Assembly (NCBI GenBank): GCA_022563055.1
Contig: JADFOB010000005.1
Span: forward strand, 1-14,562
From: Planctomycetota bacterium
GTDB lineage: Bacteria; Planctomycetota; Phycisphaerae; UBA1845
Direction: 5' to 3'
DNA: 14,562 bases
The position numbers were made by a program, and so were the translations under genes. The notes under the pieces were generated by a model that worked only from the letters and a program-made list of their open reading frames with translations, did not search any database and was not told the origin of the DNA. Below, in pieces: positions 1 through 7,476 of the stretch (its first letter is position 1; every line of letters starts with the position of its first letter).

Positions 1-29
1 AGCAGCGGACCCGCACCCAATGCGTCAAA

Positions 30-590
30 CTACGTCAACGAGCCTGGCCGATCCGTCCGCCTCACACGTCCCAGACGAACGGTCTCGTAACCCGTCATAT
101 CCTCATCGGCTGTGAAGAGTCGCCCGCGGATGTGACGAACGTAGATCATCTGCGGGTTCCCGCCGGTGTTCTCGTCGCGACGCAGGACCGAGTGCGGCTC
201 GAAACGCGGCGTTCCGTCCACCTTCTCGGGCTCCTGGAGCGACACGGCGTTCGCTCGAACCTCCTGCATCTGCGGGATGCCAAAAGAGATGCCCACCTCG
301 CCGTGACCCGCCTCGAGTGCGTCCTTGAAGTTGAGCGGGGGAACCTGCGTATTTTCCGGGATCTGAACCCACGTCCCGTCTTTCATGCGAACAGAGCAGC
401 CATCCAGGCGTAGCGTGAAGTTCTCCAGCGGTTCCGGGGCAATCGACAGATTGACGAAACCCCATCCAAAAGGACGGACCGAGTCGAGCCCCGCACGAAG
501 CACCGTCTCCATCCACCGCTGCGACGCCTGCAAGTGGTGTGGGCGGAGAAACAAACCCTCCGACCAGTGTACTTCCGTCCAAAGGTTCAT
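30..590 (-). CDS. tssK: T6SS baseplate protein TssK, N-terminal part ending at an in-frame TAG
   Basis: TssK (ImpJ/VasE family) is the cytoplasmic baseplate subunit that connects the T6SS baseplate to the TssJLM membrane complex. The first 21 residues carry the family signature, V-x-W-x-E-G-L-F-L-R-P-H-H-L-Q at residues 7-21, followed by the usual N-terminal beta domain with a WGF motif and a DGTWVQIPE stretch. The start at 590 has a GGAG about 10 bases upstream, inside a tandem repeat. The frame ends at TAG (30-32) after 186 aa, whereas family members are about 450 aa. In the last 29 bases of the window the same frame continues as FDALGAGPL, which resembles the LDIGASPWL-type stretch that follows this point in TssK. 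The gene is therefore probably longer and interrupted by a nonsense codon or a sequence error. It is the third gene of a minus-strand operon. Family assignment is firm; integrity is not. Confidence 0.88.
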   Translation of the reverse strand: MNLWTEVHWSEGLFLRPHHLQASQRWMETVLRAGLDSVRPFGWGFVNLSIAPEPLENFTLRLDGCSVRMKDGTWVQIPENTQVPPLNFKDALEAGHGEVGISFGIPQMQEVRANAVSLQEPEKVDGTPRFEPHSVLRRDENTGGNPQMIYVRHIRGRLFTADEDMTGYETVRLGRVRRTDRPGSLT

Positions 591-591
591 C

Positions 592-633
592 CGCTAGGTT
601 CTCCGCGCTAGGTTCTCTGCGCTAGGTTCGCCG
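592..633. repeat. 14-bp tandem repeat, three copies, in the tssK leader
   Basis: Three consecutive 14-base units, CGCTAGGTTCTCCG, CGCTAGGTTCTCTG and CGCTAGGTTCGCCG, followed by a four-base partial copy. They lie immediately upstream of the tssK start codon. Read on the coding (minus) strand each unit contains GAACCTAGCG, and the units nearest the gene carry GGAG or AGAG, so the array includes the ribosome-binding site. Copy number could vary by slippage, though that is inference. Confidence 0.85.
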
Positions 634-678
634 CGCTCCTACCCTGTTTCGCAAACACCACGACTATGAATACGCCCC

Positions 679-765
679 GAGCCGCAGGCTTTAGCCTGCG
701 CGAATTCACGAAAGCCGCCGACGCCACGCCCATCCTGACATCGCGCGGGCTAAAGCCCGCGGCTC
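679..765. repeat. REP/BIME-like pair of inverted palindromic repeats
   Basis: Two 24-base arms (679-702 and 742-765) are inverted copies of each other with two differences. Each arm is itself a palindrome: GCAGGCTTTAGCCTGC on the left and GCGGGCTAAAGCCCGC on the right. The two differences fall at positions that pair with each other, so each 7-bp stem is kept intact. This is the layout of a bacterial interspersed mosaic element built from REP sequences, which are typically spread by REP-associated tyrosine transposases (RAYT); none is encoded here. It sits in the gap between the lipoprotein gene and tssK, where it could also form transcript hairpins that tune expression of the downstream gene. 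Confidence 0.8.
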
Positions 766-863
766 AGGGGAGGATCGTCTTCGCGGAACCCATGAAACAC
801 TGGACCACCCACCCTCGAAGCTCCCAGTCGCCACGCCAGAGGACGCTACGCTGGACCACAAGT

Positions 864-1559
864 CTATCTGTCCGCCTCCTTGCCGTGCAGCTTGCGCTCC
901 GTCAGGTTTTCGATGTACTGCCCGTAGTGCTCCCGGTTTTCACCGACGCCGATCTTGACAAACAACTTATGCGTGTAGGCGCCCGGCGGTCTGAACACCA
1001 CGGGGCGAACCGGCAGAACGCTGCCGTCCGGACCCATGAACTTGGGGAAGACGTAGATCGCCGACTTCTTGTCAAACAGCGATCCACCGAAATCAAACTC
1101 GAACGTGACCTTCTTGCCCTCGATCCGAGCACCTCGCAACGGACCGCGAGGCCTCTTCCCGTACACCGTTGTGTCGTCCGTCGCCACGAAGACCTGTCCC
1201 GCCGGCAGACGAAAGCGAGATTGACCCTCATCGTCCACCTTGTCACCCAGGATCGGGCGATTCTCGTACCAGACGTCGCACGTGATCCCCGAACCGGGGG
1301 CGAGCCGGCTGTTCAAATCGTACTTGTTCAGGTCTTTGGGGTGAATGCAGACGATCGTGACTTCCAGGGGCTCTCCGGTCCACTTACTCTGGTCGGGCCG
1401 CCCTTGTTGCATCGCATTGTTCACAAAAGAATCCTGGGTAATCGTCAGCACCCGGCCACACCCAGGAACACTTCCCAACACGAAAGTCGACGCCAACGCC
1501 AGGAACACGAGATGCCGCAAGTCGAGCGAGTCTGCGAGCCTAACACACAGTTTCTTCAT
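864..1559 (-). CDS. Lipoprotein in T6SS operon, possible TssJ counterpart
   Basis: A 231-aa exported protein. The N-terminus has charged residues, a hydrophobic stretch at residues 17-29 (HLVFLALASTFVLG) and a lipobox-like V-P-G-C with Cys34 as the probable lipidated residue; the n-region is longer than usual. The mature part looks beta-rich, with no further membrane segment. TssJ is the outer-membrane lipoprotein of the T6SS membrane complex, commonly encoded next to tssK, and this gene precedes tssK in the same direction. The mature part (about 198 aa) is somewhat longer than typical TssJ and I cannot recognise a family motif, so the role rests on position plus lipobox. The start at 1559 is supported by AAGGG nine bases upstream. 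It lies 34 bases after the stop of the coiled-coil gene, consistent with co-transcription. Confidence 0.75.
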   Translation of the reverse strand: MKKLCVRLADSLDLRHLVFLALASTFVLGSVPGCGRVLTITQDSFVNNAMQQGRPDQSKWTGEPLEVTIVCIHPKDLNKYDLNSRLAPGSGITCDVWYENRPILGDKVDDEGQSRFRLPAGQVFVATDDTTVYGKRPRGPLRGARIEGKKVTFEFDFGGSLFDKKSAIYVFPKFMGPDGSVLPVRPVVFRPPGAYTHKLFVKIGVGENREHYGQYIENLTERKLHGKEADR

Positions 1560-1593
1560 GGTCGTTTACCCTTAGCCGGAACCGTTGTGCGGT

Positions 1594-2781
1594 TCAACCG
1601 CCACGCCCAAAAGCATCCGCCAGCTTTGTGCTGCGGAGCTCTCTCATTTGTTGAATGAACTTCTCCGGACCGTCCAGCGGATGGATGAACTCCCGGACGG
1701 TCTTCTTCGGATCGGAGCCCAGAACGTCCGGACCCCGAAGGTACGCTTCAAGTTCTGATGCAATAGATTCGATGGCACTGTCGGAACCGATCATAGCCGC
1801 TTCGGTCCACGAATACAGAAGCCGCAATCGCATTTTCAGGATGCCGACCGGTCTACCGCCTTTTGGCGCGACCGTTCGCCGTGCGACCGTCAGCAGGTCG
1901 TCTCCGCGTGCGTACGCTTCCCATGGTACGCGGACCGTCGCCTGATAGTGGGTATACCGGGTGAGAAACACCCGCATACTCTGATCGAAATCGTGGACGA
2001 AACGCACCAGTTCGATGAATGCGTCCACAAGTCTCTCGACCGACTGCGCGGTGGGTGCAACGTGGCCCTCTCCCAGTGATGGGTTTGCCTTGGCGAGTCG
2101 CTCCCACAAGCTCGCCAGCAGGGCGTCGCCGCCGTCGGAAGCAGACGCCTTGGAACCCCGCAGTTCCTCCTTGAGCTTCTCCAGCTCGGTGTCTTTGTCG
2201 CGCCGAAACTGCTCCATCTGTTCTTTAAGGTCCTCGACTTGCCGGGTCAGATCACGTTTGCCCGACTCCATCGCGTCGGCTTTCGACGTGTCCTTACCGG
2301 CGATCTCCGCCCGCTGCACCCGGAGCGTCAACTCGTCCTTGGCGACTTCGAGCTTGTGCAAAGCGGCGTTCTTGGCGACGACCTCAGCCTCCATGTTCGA
2401 CTGATCGTCCTGGAGCGTCTTGAGGCGGACGCTCTGGTCGTCGATGATTTCTTGGAGCTCCCGCCCGCGTGTCTGCTCCGCTTCGAGTTGCTTGGACGAG
2501 CGGGCCAGATCAGCCCGGGAGGTCTTGAGCGCGTCGTCCAGCGTGGCCCGCTCCTGATCGATCGCCTGGATCTTCTTGGCCATCGCCTCGGCCTGTTCGG
2601 TGGACATCGTGTCCTGGCCACTCGTGCTGGCTTGGCTGCTCTCGGCGAGTTCCAGCAGAAGTGAGGCGATGAGGCGGTAGCGTTCCGGTTCCGCGACATT
2701 GAGCAGGGCAGCGTGAAGCGGCGCCAAAAGCTCGGAGGTGCCGGACATAGCTTGAGCCATTGGAGAATCTTTGCCGTCCAT
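1594..2781 (-). CDS. Coiled-coil protein of unknown family, first gene of the T6SS operon
   Basis: A 395-aa protein with no signal peptide or membrane segment, so presumably cytoplasmic. Residues about 17-50 form a short helical segment. Residues about 59-208 are a long coiled coil rich in Glu, Lys, Gln and Leu. Residues about 220-395 form a compact C-terminal domain (tryptophans in LLASLWERL, VRVPWEAYARG and LYSWTEAAMIG) that looks conserved but that I do not recognise. The start at 2781 has GGAAG very close upstream (two-base spacing); Met8 or Met12 are alternatives with weaker signals. It is the promoter-proximal gene of the minus-strand operon with the lipoprotein and tssK, which suggests a T6SS accessory or structural role. 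No function is asserted. Confidence 0.85.
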   Translation of the reverse strand: MDGKDSPMAQAMSGTSELLAPLHAALLNVAEPERYRLIASLLLELAESSQASTSGQDTMSTEQAEAMAKKIQAIDQERATLDDALKTSRADLARSSKQLEAEQTRGRELQEIIDDQSVRLKTLQDDQSNMEAEVVAKNAALHKLEVAKDELTLRVQRAEIAGKDTSKADAMESGKRDLTRQVEDLKEQMEQFRRDKDTELEKLKEELRGSKASASDGGDALLASLWERLAKANPSLGEGHVAPTAQSVERLVDAFIELVRFVHDFDQSMRVFLTRYTHYQATVRVPWEAYARGDDLLTVARRTVAPKGGRPVGILKMRLRLLYSWTEAAMIGSDSAIESIASELEAYLRGPDVLGSDPKKTVREFIHPLDGPEKFIQQMRELRSTKLADAFGRGG

Positions 2782-2837
2782 AACTTCCGGTCCGACTGGT
2801 CCCGACGCACCTCAGGACTGCGGCGCGACGCCCGATC

Positions 2838-2943
2838 CCGCGCACGGAGCACCGGGCGCGAGCCCGGTGACACGAGTCGCCGGGGTTGTTTTGTCCGCGG
2901 GCCGGCGCCCACAACTCAGATCGTCGTCTGCGCACAAGCGACA
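2838..2943 (-). promoter_or_regulatory. Leader element copy A, ahead of the T6SS operon
   Basis: Read on the minus strand, this stretch matches the region at 9449-9577. They share TCGCTT, then a block that ends in GCCCGCGGACAAAAC, then GACTCGTGT, CCGGG and GTGCTC followed by CGTGCG or TGTGCG. Identity over the first block of about 55 bases is near 80% by eye, with small gaps. It contains a hairpin conserved in the other copy (GCGGGC at 2897-2902 with GCCCAC at 2907-2912) and a second perfect 8-bp hairpin with a four-base GCGA loop (2850-2869) that the other copy lacks. It lies about 57 bases upstream of the start of the coiled-coil gene and points towards it. It could be a leader RNA element or a dispersed repeat. 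Confidence 0.6.
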
Positions 2944-3002
2944 GGGCGTTGGGTGCGCAGGATCAATTCCGGGGGAGGGGGAAGACCCCGCCACGACCCG
3001 GT

Positions 3003-3031
3003 ACTATACGCCTTGCACGTCGGCGCGTCGA
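3003..3031 (-). promoter_or_regulatory. Possible sigma70-type promoter for the minus-strand operon
   Basis: On the minus strand TCGACG (3026-3031, four of six matches to TTGACA) is followed after exactly 17 bases by TATAGT (3003-3008, five of six matches to TATAAT). Transcription from here would give a leader of about 215 bases that includes leader element copy A. Such matches arise by chance in sequence of this size. Confidence 0.3.
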
Positions 3032-3050
3032 CCGCATGTCGCGGATGGGG

Positions 3051-3079
3051 CTGGCCTCATCCGGCTGGGCGATTATAAC
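3051..3079 (+). promoter_or_regulatory. Possible promoter for the pseudokinase gene
   Basis: TATAAC (3074-3079) matches five of six bases of a -10 box. The hexamer 17 bases upstream, CTGGCC (3051-3056), matches only three of six of a -35 box. It is placed just ahead of both possible starts of the large plus-strand gene (3103 and 3139). Together with the minus-strand candidate it would make this a divergent promoter region. Confidence 0.25.
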
Positions 3080-3138
3080 CTAGCAAGCGCTCTTCTGCGA
3101 GCATGTATGTTGCCTGGACCCGCGGGATCCGACGTAGC

Positions 3139-6100
3139 ATGGCTTTAGTCCATCAACGTGTCATCCTTAAACCGCCCGGACTCAGTGGCGACGATTGCGC
3201 CAAGCTCGCCGAGAGGTTGGCGGAGGCTGTCGCGTGGCAGCAGGAGCTCGCAGCCAAGTCCCCCCATGTCCTCCAGTTGACCGGGTCGCTGTCCGAGAGT
3301 GACTCTGCCTTCACCGTCGAGCACGAACCAGCGACGCCACTTCTCGAACCCAGTGCGCTGTTCGATGCCAGCGCGACCAAGTGCGACGAAGAGTCACTGC
3401 TCAACACAGCCGCCGCCTTGTTCGACGCCTTGCGGGTTGCACACGCGACCCAACGAAAACGGCTTCGCGCTCACGGCGGTCTCTGCCTGGGAGTTCTGCT
3501 CCGTTCGGACGATGGGATTGAAAAAATAACGGACTTCGGCATCGTGCCCGCCGTCTTTTCCGCCATCGGCACCGAGGCGTACCTCAATCTGGCGGTGCGT
3601 CCGGTCGAGGAGGGTCCACCGGAAGTCCTCGCGACCGGTGCGTGGGAAGTCCTGGATCCCGATGAATTCGATCGCGAGGATCGACTTTGTGCCTTCGTCG
3701 ACCCGGAGAAGTACGGTCTGGCGCGACACGAGGGGTTTGAGCCGGGCTCGGACGCCATCGCCGCCGGATTCATTCTCCACCTCATGGCGGAGCACGTTCA
3801 TGCCTATCTTCCGGACGCCGACGCCCACCGCATGGTCGAGATGTCCGAGATCATGGCCGCATACCGCTATAACGGTGCCCGGCGGCAGGAACTGCGCGAG
3901 TCGACCAACCCGGCGATTGCGACATGGTGTGACCTGGTTGGCAAGCTGCTCGCACGGTTGCCACAAAACCGTCCCACCTCGGAGGAACTCGTCACATCAC
4001 TGGGCCAATATGTCAAAGCGGTGGACATCGGGGAGATTCTCCGCCGGCGGCTCAAGACAGCCGAGCCACTCGTGGAGAAGAAGGCGTGGACCGAACTCCG
4101 CGCTGCCGTCAAAGACTTTGTGGAGGCCCAAGACGCTCCCGCCGACGTGGTCGAGCGAGCCAACGAACTGTTGCGCCTGGCCAACGCCAACCTTCTGCTT
4201 GACCGAGCCGTCGAAGTCCTCAAAGGCGATGATTGGCGGGATGCGAAGGAACCGCTCGATGGCGTTCTTGCCCTCCCGGCGGTTCCGGCGCCTGTGGCAC
4301 AACGCACCAAGAAGGCCATCGCCGTCTTGGAACACAACCTTGCCGTCGTAAGCGAGATCGAGGAGATCAAAACCCGTACCCAGCAGGATGATGGATCCGA
4401 CCTTGCCCAGACGCGAACCCTCCTGGAAAAGAGCGTTGCCCGCGCGAAAGAACTCGCAGCCGACCAGTCCTCGCTTCCACCCGTGCAGGCCGAGTCCGCC
4501 CAGGTGCACGACGAACTCGCCGCCCGTCTGGAAACCGTCGTCGCCGAACTCGAAAAGCTCGAAGCCCAACAGCGGGCAGAGGCCGAGCGCCTTGAGCGCG
4601 AGCGAGAGGAAGATCGAAAGGTCGCCGAGGCTTGGTTCGCCGATCTTGGGGCCGCTGTCGAAGGCGAGGATTGGGACATCCTTCAGGAGTTCCTCGACAA
4701 ACGCCCCGACCTCAAGCATTGGCCCGAAGCGCTCGACTCGCGTGTTGCGGAGGTTGAAAAACGTCTGAGCGATCACCTGGCCGAGCAGGAGCGCCTGGCC
4801 GCGATCGAAGCCGACCGGAACACCGCCCAAGCGTGGATCGCAGGCGTCCGCGAGATTGCCGACGCCGAGCGCTGGGAGGACGCGCAGAAGGCGTTGAGCG
4901 ATAAGCCGCGGCTGACCCATTGGCCCGAGGATGTAGAGACGCAGGCTCGGGAGCTTGCGGAAACTCTCACCGCACAAATCCACAAGGTCGCCATCGAGGC
5001 CGACAGGAATACGGCCGAGGCGTGGATCGCGACCGCCCGCCAGGCGGTGGAGTCTGAGCAGTGGGAGCAAGCCGAGCAAGCCCTCGCCGACAAACCGCAG
5101 ATCACGTTTTGGCCCGAAGATGTCGAGACCCAGCGCCGGGAACTGACCGAGTGCGTCAAGGTCGCTCAACAGCGTCAGGCCGACTTCGACCGGGCACGCC
5201 AGTGGCACGGCGAACTCAAAGAGCAGATCGACAACAAGGAATGGGGCAAGGCGGCGGATGTTTTAAGTGGTCGTCCTGCCTTGGAGTATTGGCCCGAGGA
5301 CGTCCTCGAAGACGAAGCGCGCTACCGGTCCGAGATCGAAGCGCAGATGGAAGCGGCCGAGTTGGAGCAGCGGCAAATCGCCGCCTGGCTCGAGGCGGCC
5401 AACGCAACGGGGCGCGATGAACGGTTCGAGGAAGCGCTTCGCATGCTCGACGCGCCGCCGATCGACGCGGATCGCATACCCAAGAAGATTCGCAAGCAGG
5501 TCAAAACGCTGCGGGAGTCCTTCGCCGCAGCGCGGGCCCAGCAGATCAAACGCCTGGTCGAGGATCGAAGCAAGGCCGTCTTCGACCTTGCCGAAACCTT
5601 CGCTCGCAACGTCGTTTCGGAGGAACTCCACGCGTTCCTTGATCCCAACCTTCTTCGTGCAACCGTCTCAAACGAGCAATTCGACGGACCCGACGAGTTC
5701 ACGGAATGCACAGCCACACTCGCTATCGAATTGAATAGCCCGGCTGCATCGACGGAGGACCGCGCGGAAGCTCCGGTTACGTTCCGGCGAGATGGGGATT
5801 CCCTGCGTATCCAAGGCGAGAGCGGGTTGAAGAAAACGCTCTTGGGTCATCTCAACGCTACGCTAGCCAAGCACCAAAAGGCAGCGCTGATCGAACTCGC
5901 CAAGCCGCTCCAGCAGGGCGCATTCCCGAAAACCAAGCTTTCCGTGAAACTGGGTGGATTGGAGGAAAAGGTTAAGGCTACCGTCTGTTTGCTCGGAGCA
6001 AAGAGCCCAACCGCGAAGATCGAGACGAACCTGACGTGGGCACCGGATTCCCTGACCTGGAAATATGACGACGCCGAGGCGTTCGTCCAACAGACGCTCA

Positions 6101-7476
6101 TCGCCGCGGCGGCGGCTGCGCAGGAGACGCTCGCTGCGAACATTCCGAAAGGGTCGGAGCCGCTGCTTCGCTACCAGGCATCGCTCGCGACAGAGGTCGT
6201 TCCCGTAGGCCCCGCGAACCGAACGTCCGTGCCCGACTCGCTGTCCTTTGAGGCGCGTTTGCTGATCCAACCGCGCGGGGCGGACGCGCCGACGCAACTC
6301 CACACCTTCCCGGTCGAGTGCCCGAAAATCGGTGAAGTTTCGCCCCAACCCGATACGGGACCGGCCGTCGCAGCACTGGATCAACTCGTCGCCGCAGCCC
6401 AAAGCGGATCTCGCGCCGGACTACAAGACGAGCTGATGAAACGCGTGGGCGAAGCTGCGGTAAAGATCAAACTTAAGGCGCTGCCCAAGCGGATCACCAG
6501 CCCGGTCGATGACGTTCACTTTGAGCTGTCCAGGAAGCGGCATGATCCCGTCACATTGACGGCCTCGTGGAGCGCGGACCAGTTTTCCTACGATCCCACC
6601 GGTTCCAGTGCGGGTAAGTCTTGGGACGACGCGCTGGGCGGGATTCTCGCGCCACCGACAGGACGCGAGAAGCGTTCCGCGCTGATGCCGATCGCTGTCG
6701 CGGCGGTCGTCCTCATTGCGGCTGGAGGTGGCGGGTACGCGTTTTGGAACACTCGCGCAACGCAAGAGCGGGTGGTGGACGCCGACACTGGGACCACCCG
6801 TATCGAAAACCGCTTGGAAGGCGAGATGCCGGCCGGCACTGATGAGAACGACAACACAGGCCTGGGAAATGGGAGCAGCACCGCACCCATTAAACCTCCC
6901 GTTGTCGAGGAGGAACCGGAACCGAGCGCTCCCTCGACCATCGAGGGCGTCAACGAGACCAGAGCGGTCTTGGGAGAATTTCGTCCGCTCCGCCGACACC
7001 TGGCCCGGCTCATCGTGGAACCCGGCGACGAAGGCACGGAGGCACCAACGATCACCTATCGGCTGCCCGGATTGCCGGACAGAGAATGGGTCGTCACGTT
7101 GGAACGATCCGAGACCGATCCCGACGGCGATCCCGGCGTACCCGGACCGTGGCTCTTGTCCGAACAAGACAAACAGGAAATGCAGGATCGAGTGGACGAG
7201 CTGAGGGAGCTACTAGAACCGTCATCGGAGTCGCAGGGGCGCTGGAACGATCTTAGCGGGGCCATCACCGCCGCCGTTGACGGGTCGCGCTACACTGCCC
7301 TGCTCGACTCAGCCCGCCTGAGTTACCGGCTGGATGACGCGCCGTCGTGGCAGCTTCGCACGGACGGTTGGGAAACCGGCGACACGGCCGGCCGAATCAA
7401 CTATGCGGGTATGGCCAACGGAGCGGGCGGGGGAGATGGAACTGCTGTCGTTTCCGTCGCCGTTGCAGTTGCGTGA
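3139..7476 (+). CDS. Large pseudokinase protein with WPE helical repeats and one transmembrane helix
   Basis: A protein of 1445 aa from the start at 3139 (GGGA 11 bases upstream); an in-frame ATG at 3103 would add 12 residues. Residues about 1-295 resemble a protein kinase: HGGLCLGVLL (from His112) stands where HRDLKPENIL belongs, KITDFGI keeps DFG at 132-134, and RPTSEEL near 278 matches the end of the C-lobe. The catalytic Asp of HRD is lost and no glycine loop is visible, so it is probably a pseudokinase. Residues about 300-495 are helical and coiled coil. Residues 496-735 hold four repeats of 60-67 aa with W-29-W-P-E spacing, plus a degenerate fifth. A beta-rich region follows to about 1165, then a transmembrane helix at 1181-1202 and a Pro/Glu-rich linker with a C-terminal domain, probably periplasmic. 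It is divergent from the T6SS genes and overlaps the next gene by 41 bases. A T6SS-linked signalling or scaffold role is inferred. Confidence 0.88.
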   Translation: MALVHQRVILKPPGLSGDDCAKLAERLAEAVAWQQELAAKSPHVLQLTGSLSESDSAFTVEHEPATPLLEPSALFDASATKCDEESLLNTAAALFDALRVAHATQRKRLRAHGGLCLGVLLRSDDGIEKITDFGIVPAVFSAIGTEAYLNLAVRPVEEGPPEVLATGAWEVLDPDEFDREDRLCAFVDPEKYGLARHEGFEPGSDAIAAGFILHLMAEHVHAYLPDADAHRMVEMSEIMAAYRYNGARRQELRESTNPAIATWCDLVGKLLARLPQNRPTSEELVTSLGQYVKAVDIGEILRRRLKTAEPLVEKKAWTELRAAVKDFVEAQDAPADVVERANELLRLANANLLLDRAVEVLKGDDWRDAKEPLDGVLALPAVPAPVAQRTKKAIAVLEHNLAVVSEIEEIKTRTQQDDGSDLAQTRTLLEKSVARAKELAADQSSLPPVQAESAQVHDELAARLETVVAELEKLEAQQRAEAERLEREREEDRKVAEAWFADLGAAVEGEDWDILQEFLDKRPDLKHWPEALDSRVAEVEKRLSDHLAEQERLAAIEADRNTAQAWIAGVREIADAERWEDAQKALSDKPRLTHWPEDVETQARELAETLTAQIHKVAIEADRNTAEAWIATARQAVESEQWEQAEQALADKPQITFWPEDVETQRRELTECVKVAQQRQADFDRARQWHGELKEQIDNKEWGKAADVLSGRPALEYWPEDVLEDEARYRSEIEAQMEAAELEQRQIAAWLEAANATGRDERFEEALRMLDAPPIDADRIPKKIRKQVKTLRESFAAARAQQIKRLVEDRSKAVFDLAETFARNVVSEELHAFLDPNLLRATVSNEQFDGPDEFTECTATLAIELNSPAASTEDRAEAPVTFRRDGDSLRIQGESGLKKTLLGHLNATLAKHQKAALIELAKPLQQGAFPKTKLSVKLGGLEEKVKATVCLLGAKSPTAKIETNLTWAPDSLTWKYDDAEAFVQQTLIAAAAAAQETLAANIPKGSEPLLRYQASLATEVVPVGPANRTSVPDSLSFEARLLIQPRGADAPTQLHTFPVECPKIGEVSPQPDTGPAVAALDQLVAAAQSGSRAGLQDELMKRVGEAAVKIKLKALPKRITSPVDDVHFELSRKRHDPVTLTASWSADQFSYDPTGSSAGKSWDDALGGILAPPTGREKRSALMPIAVAAVVLIAAGGGGYAFWNTRATQERVVDADTGTTRIENRLEGEMPAGTDENDNTGLGNGSSTAPIKPPVVEEEPEPSAPSTIEGVNETRAVLGEFRPLRRHLARLIVEPGDEGTEAPTITYRLPGLPDREWVVTLERSETDPDGDPGVPGPWLLSEQDKQEMQDRVDELRELLEPSSESQGRWNDLSGAITAAVDGSRYTALLDSARLSYRLDDAPSWQLRTDGWETGDTAGRINYAGMANGAGGGDGTAVVSVAVAVA
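4624..5346 (+). repeat. Intragenic repeats encoding W-29-W-P-E helical units
   Basis: Four consecutive units start at 4624, 4825, 5014 and 5194. In each, a Trp (residues 499, 566, 629, 689) is followed exactly 29 residues later by the Trp of an H/F/Y-W-P-E motif (528, 595, 658, 718). Units two and three are also close at the DNA level (TGGCCCGAGGATGTAGAGAC against TGGCCCGAAGATGTCGAGAC), which points to recent duplication within the gene. A fifth unit from about 5374 keeps the first Trp (750) but has lost WPE. Confidence 0.85.

Noticed and set aside
592..633. CRISPR array
   Set aside because: The units are only 14 bases and directly adjacent, with no spacers.
666..1658. 330-codon open frame on the plus strand
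   Set aside because: It runs opposite the lipoprotein gene and across the REP-like palindromes. The minus-strand frame has a signal peptide, lipobox and ribosome-binding site; this one has none.
3997..5208. 403-codon open frame on the minus strand
   Set aside because: It lies fully opposite the WPE-repeat region of the pseudokinase gene. Its Leu/Gly-rich translation reflects the complementary codon bias, and it has no domain or signal.
6421..7167. 248-codon open frame on the minus strand
   Set aside because: It is antisense to the transmembrane and C-terminal part of the pseudokinase gene, with no recognisable features.
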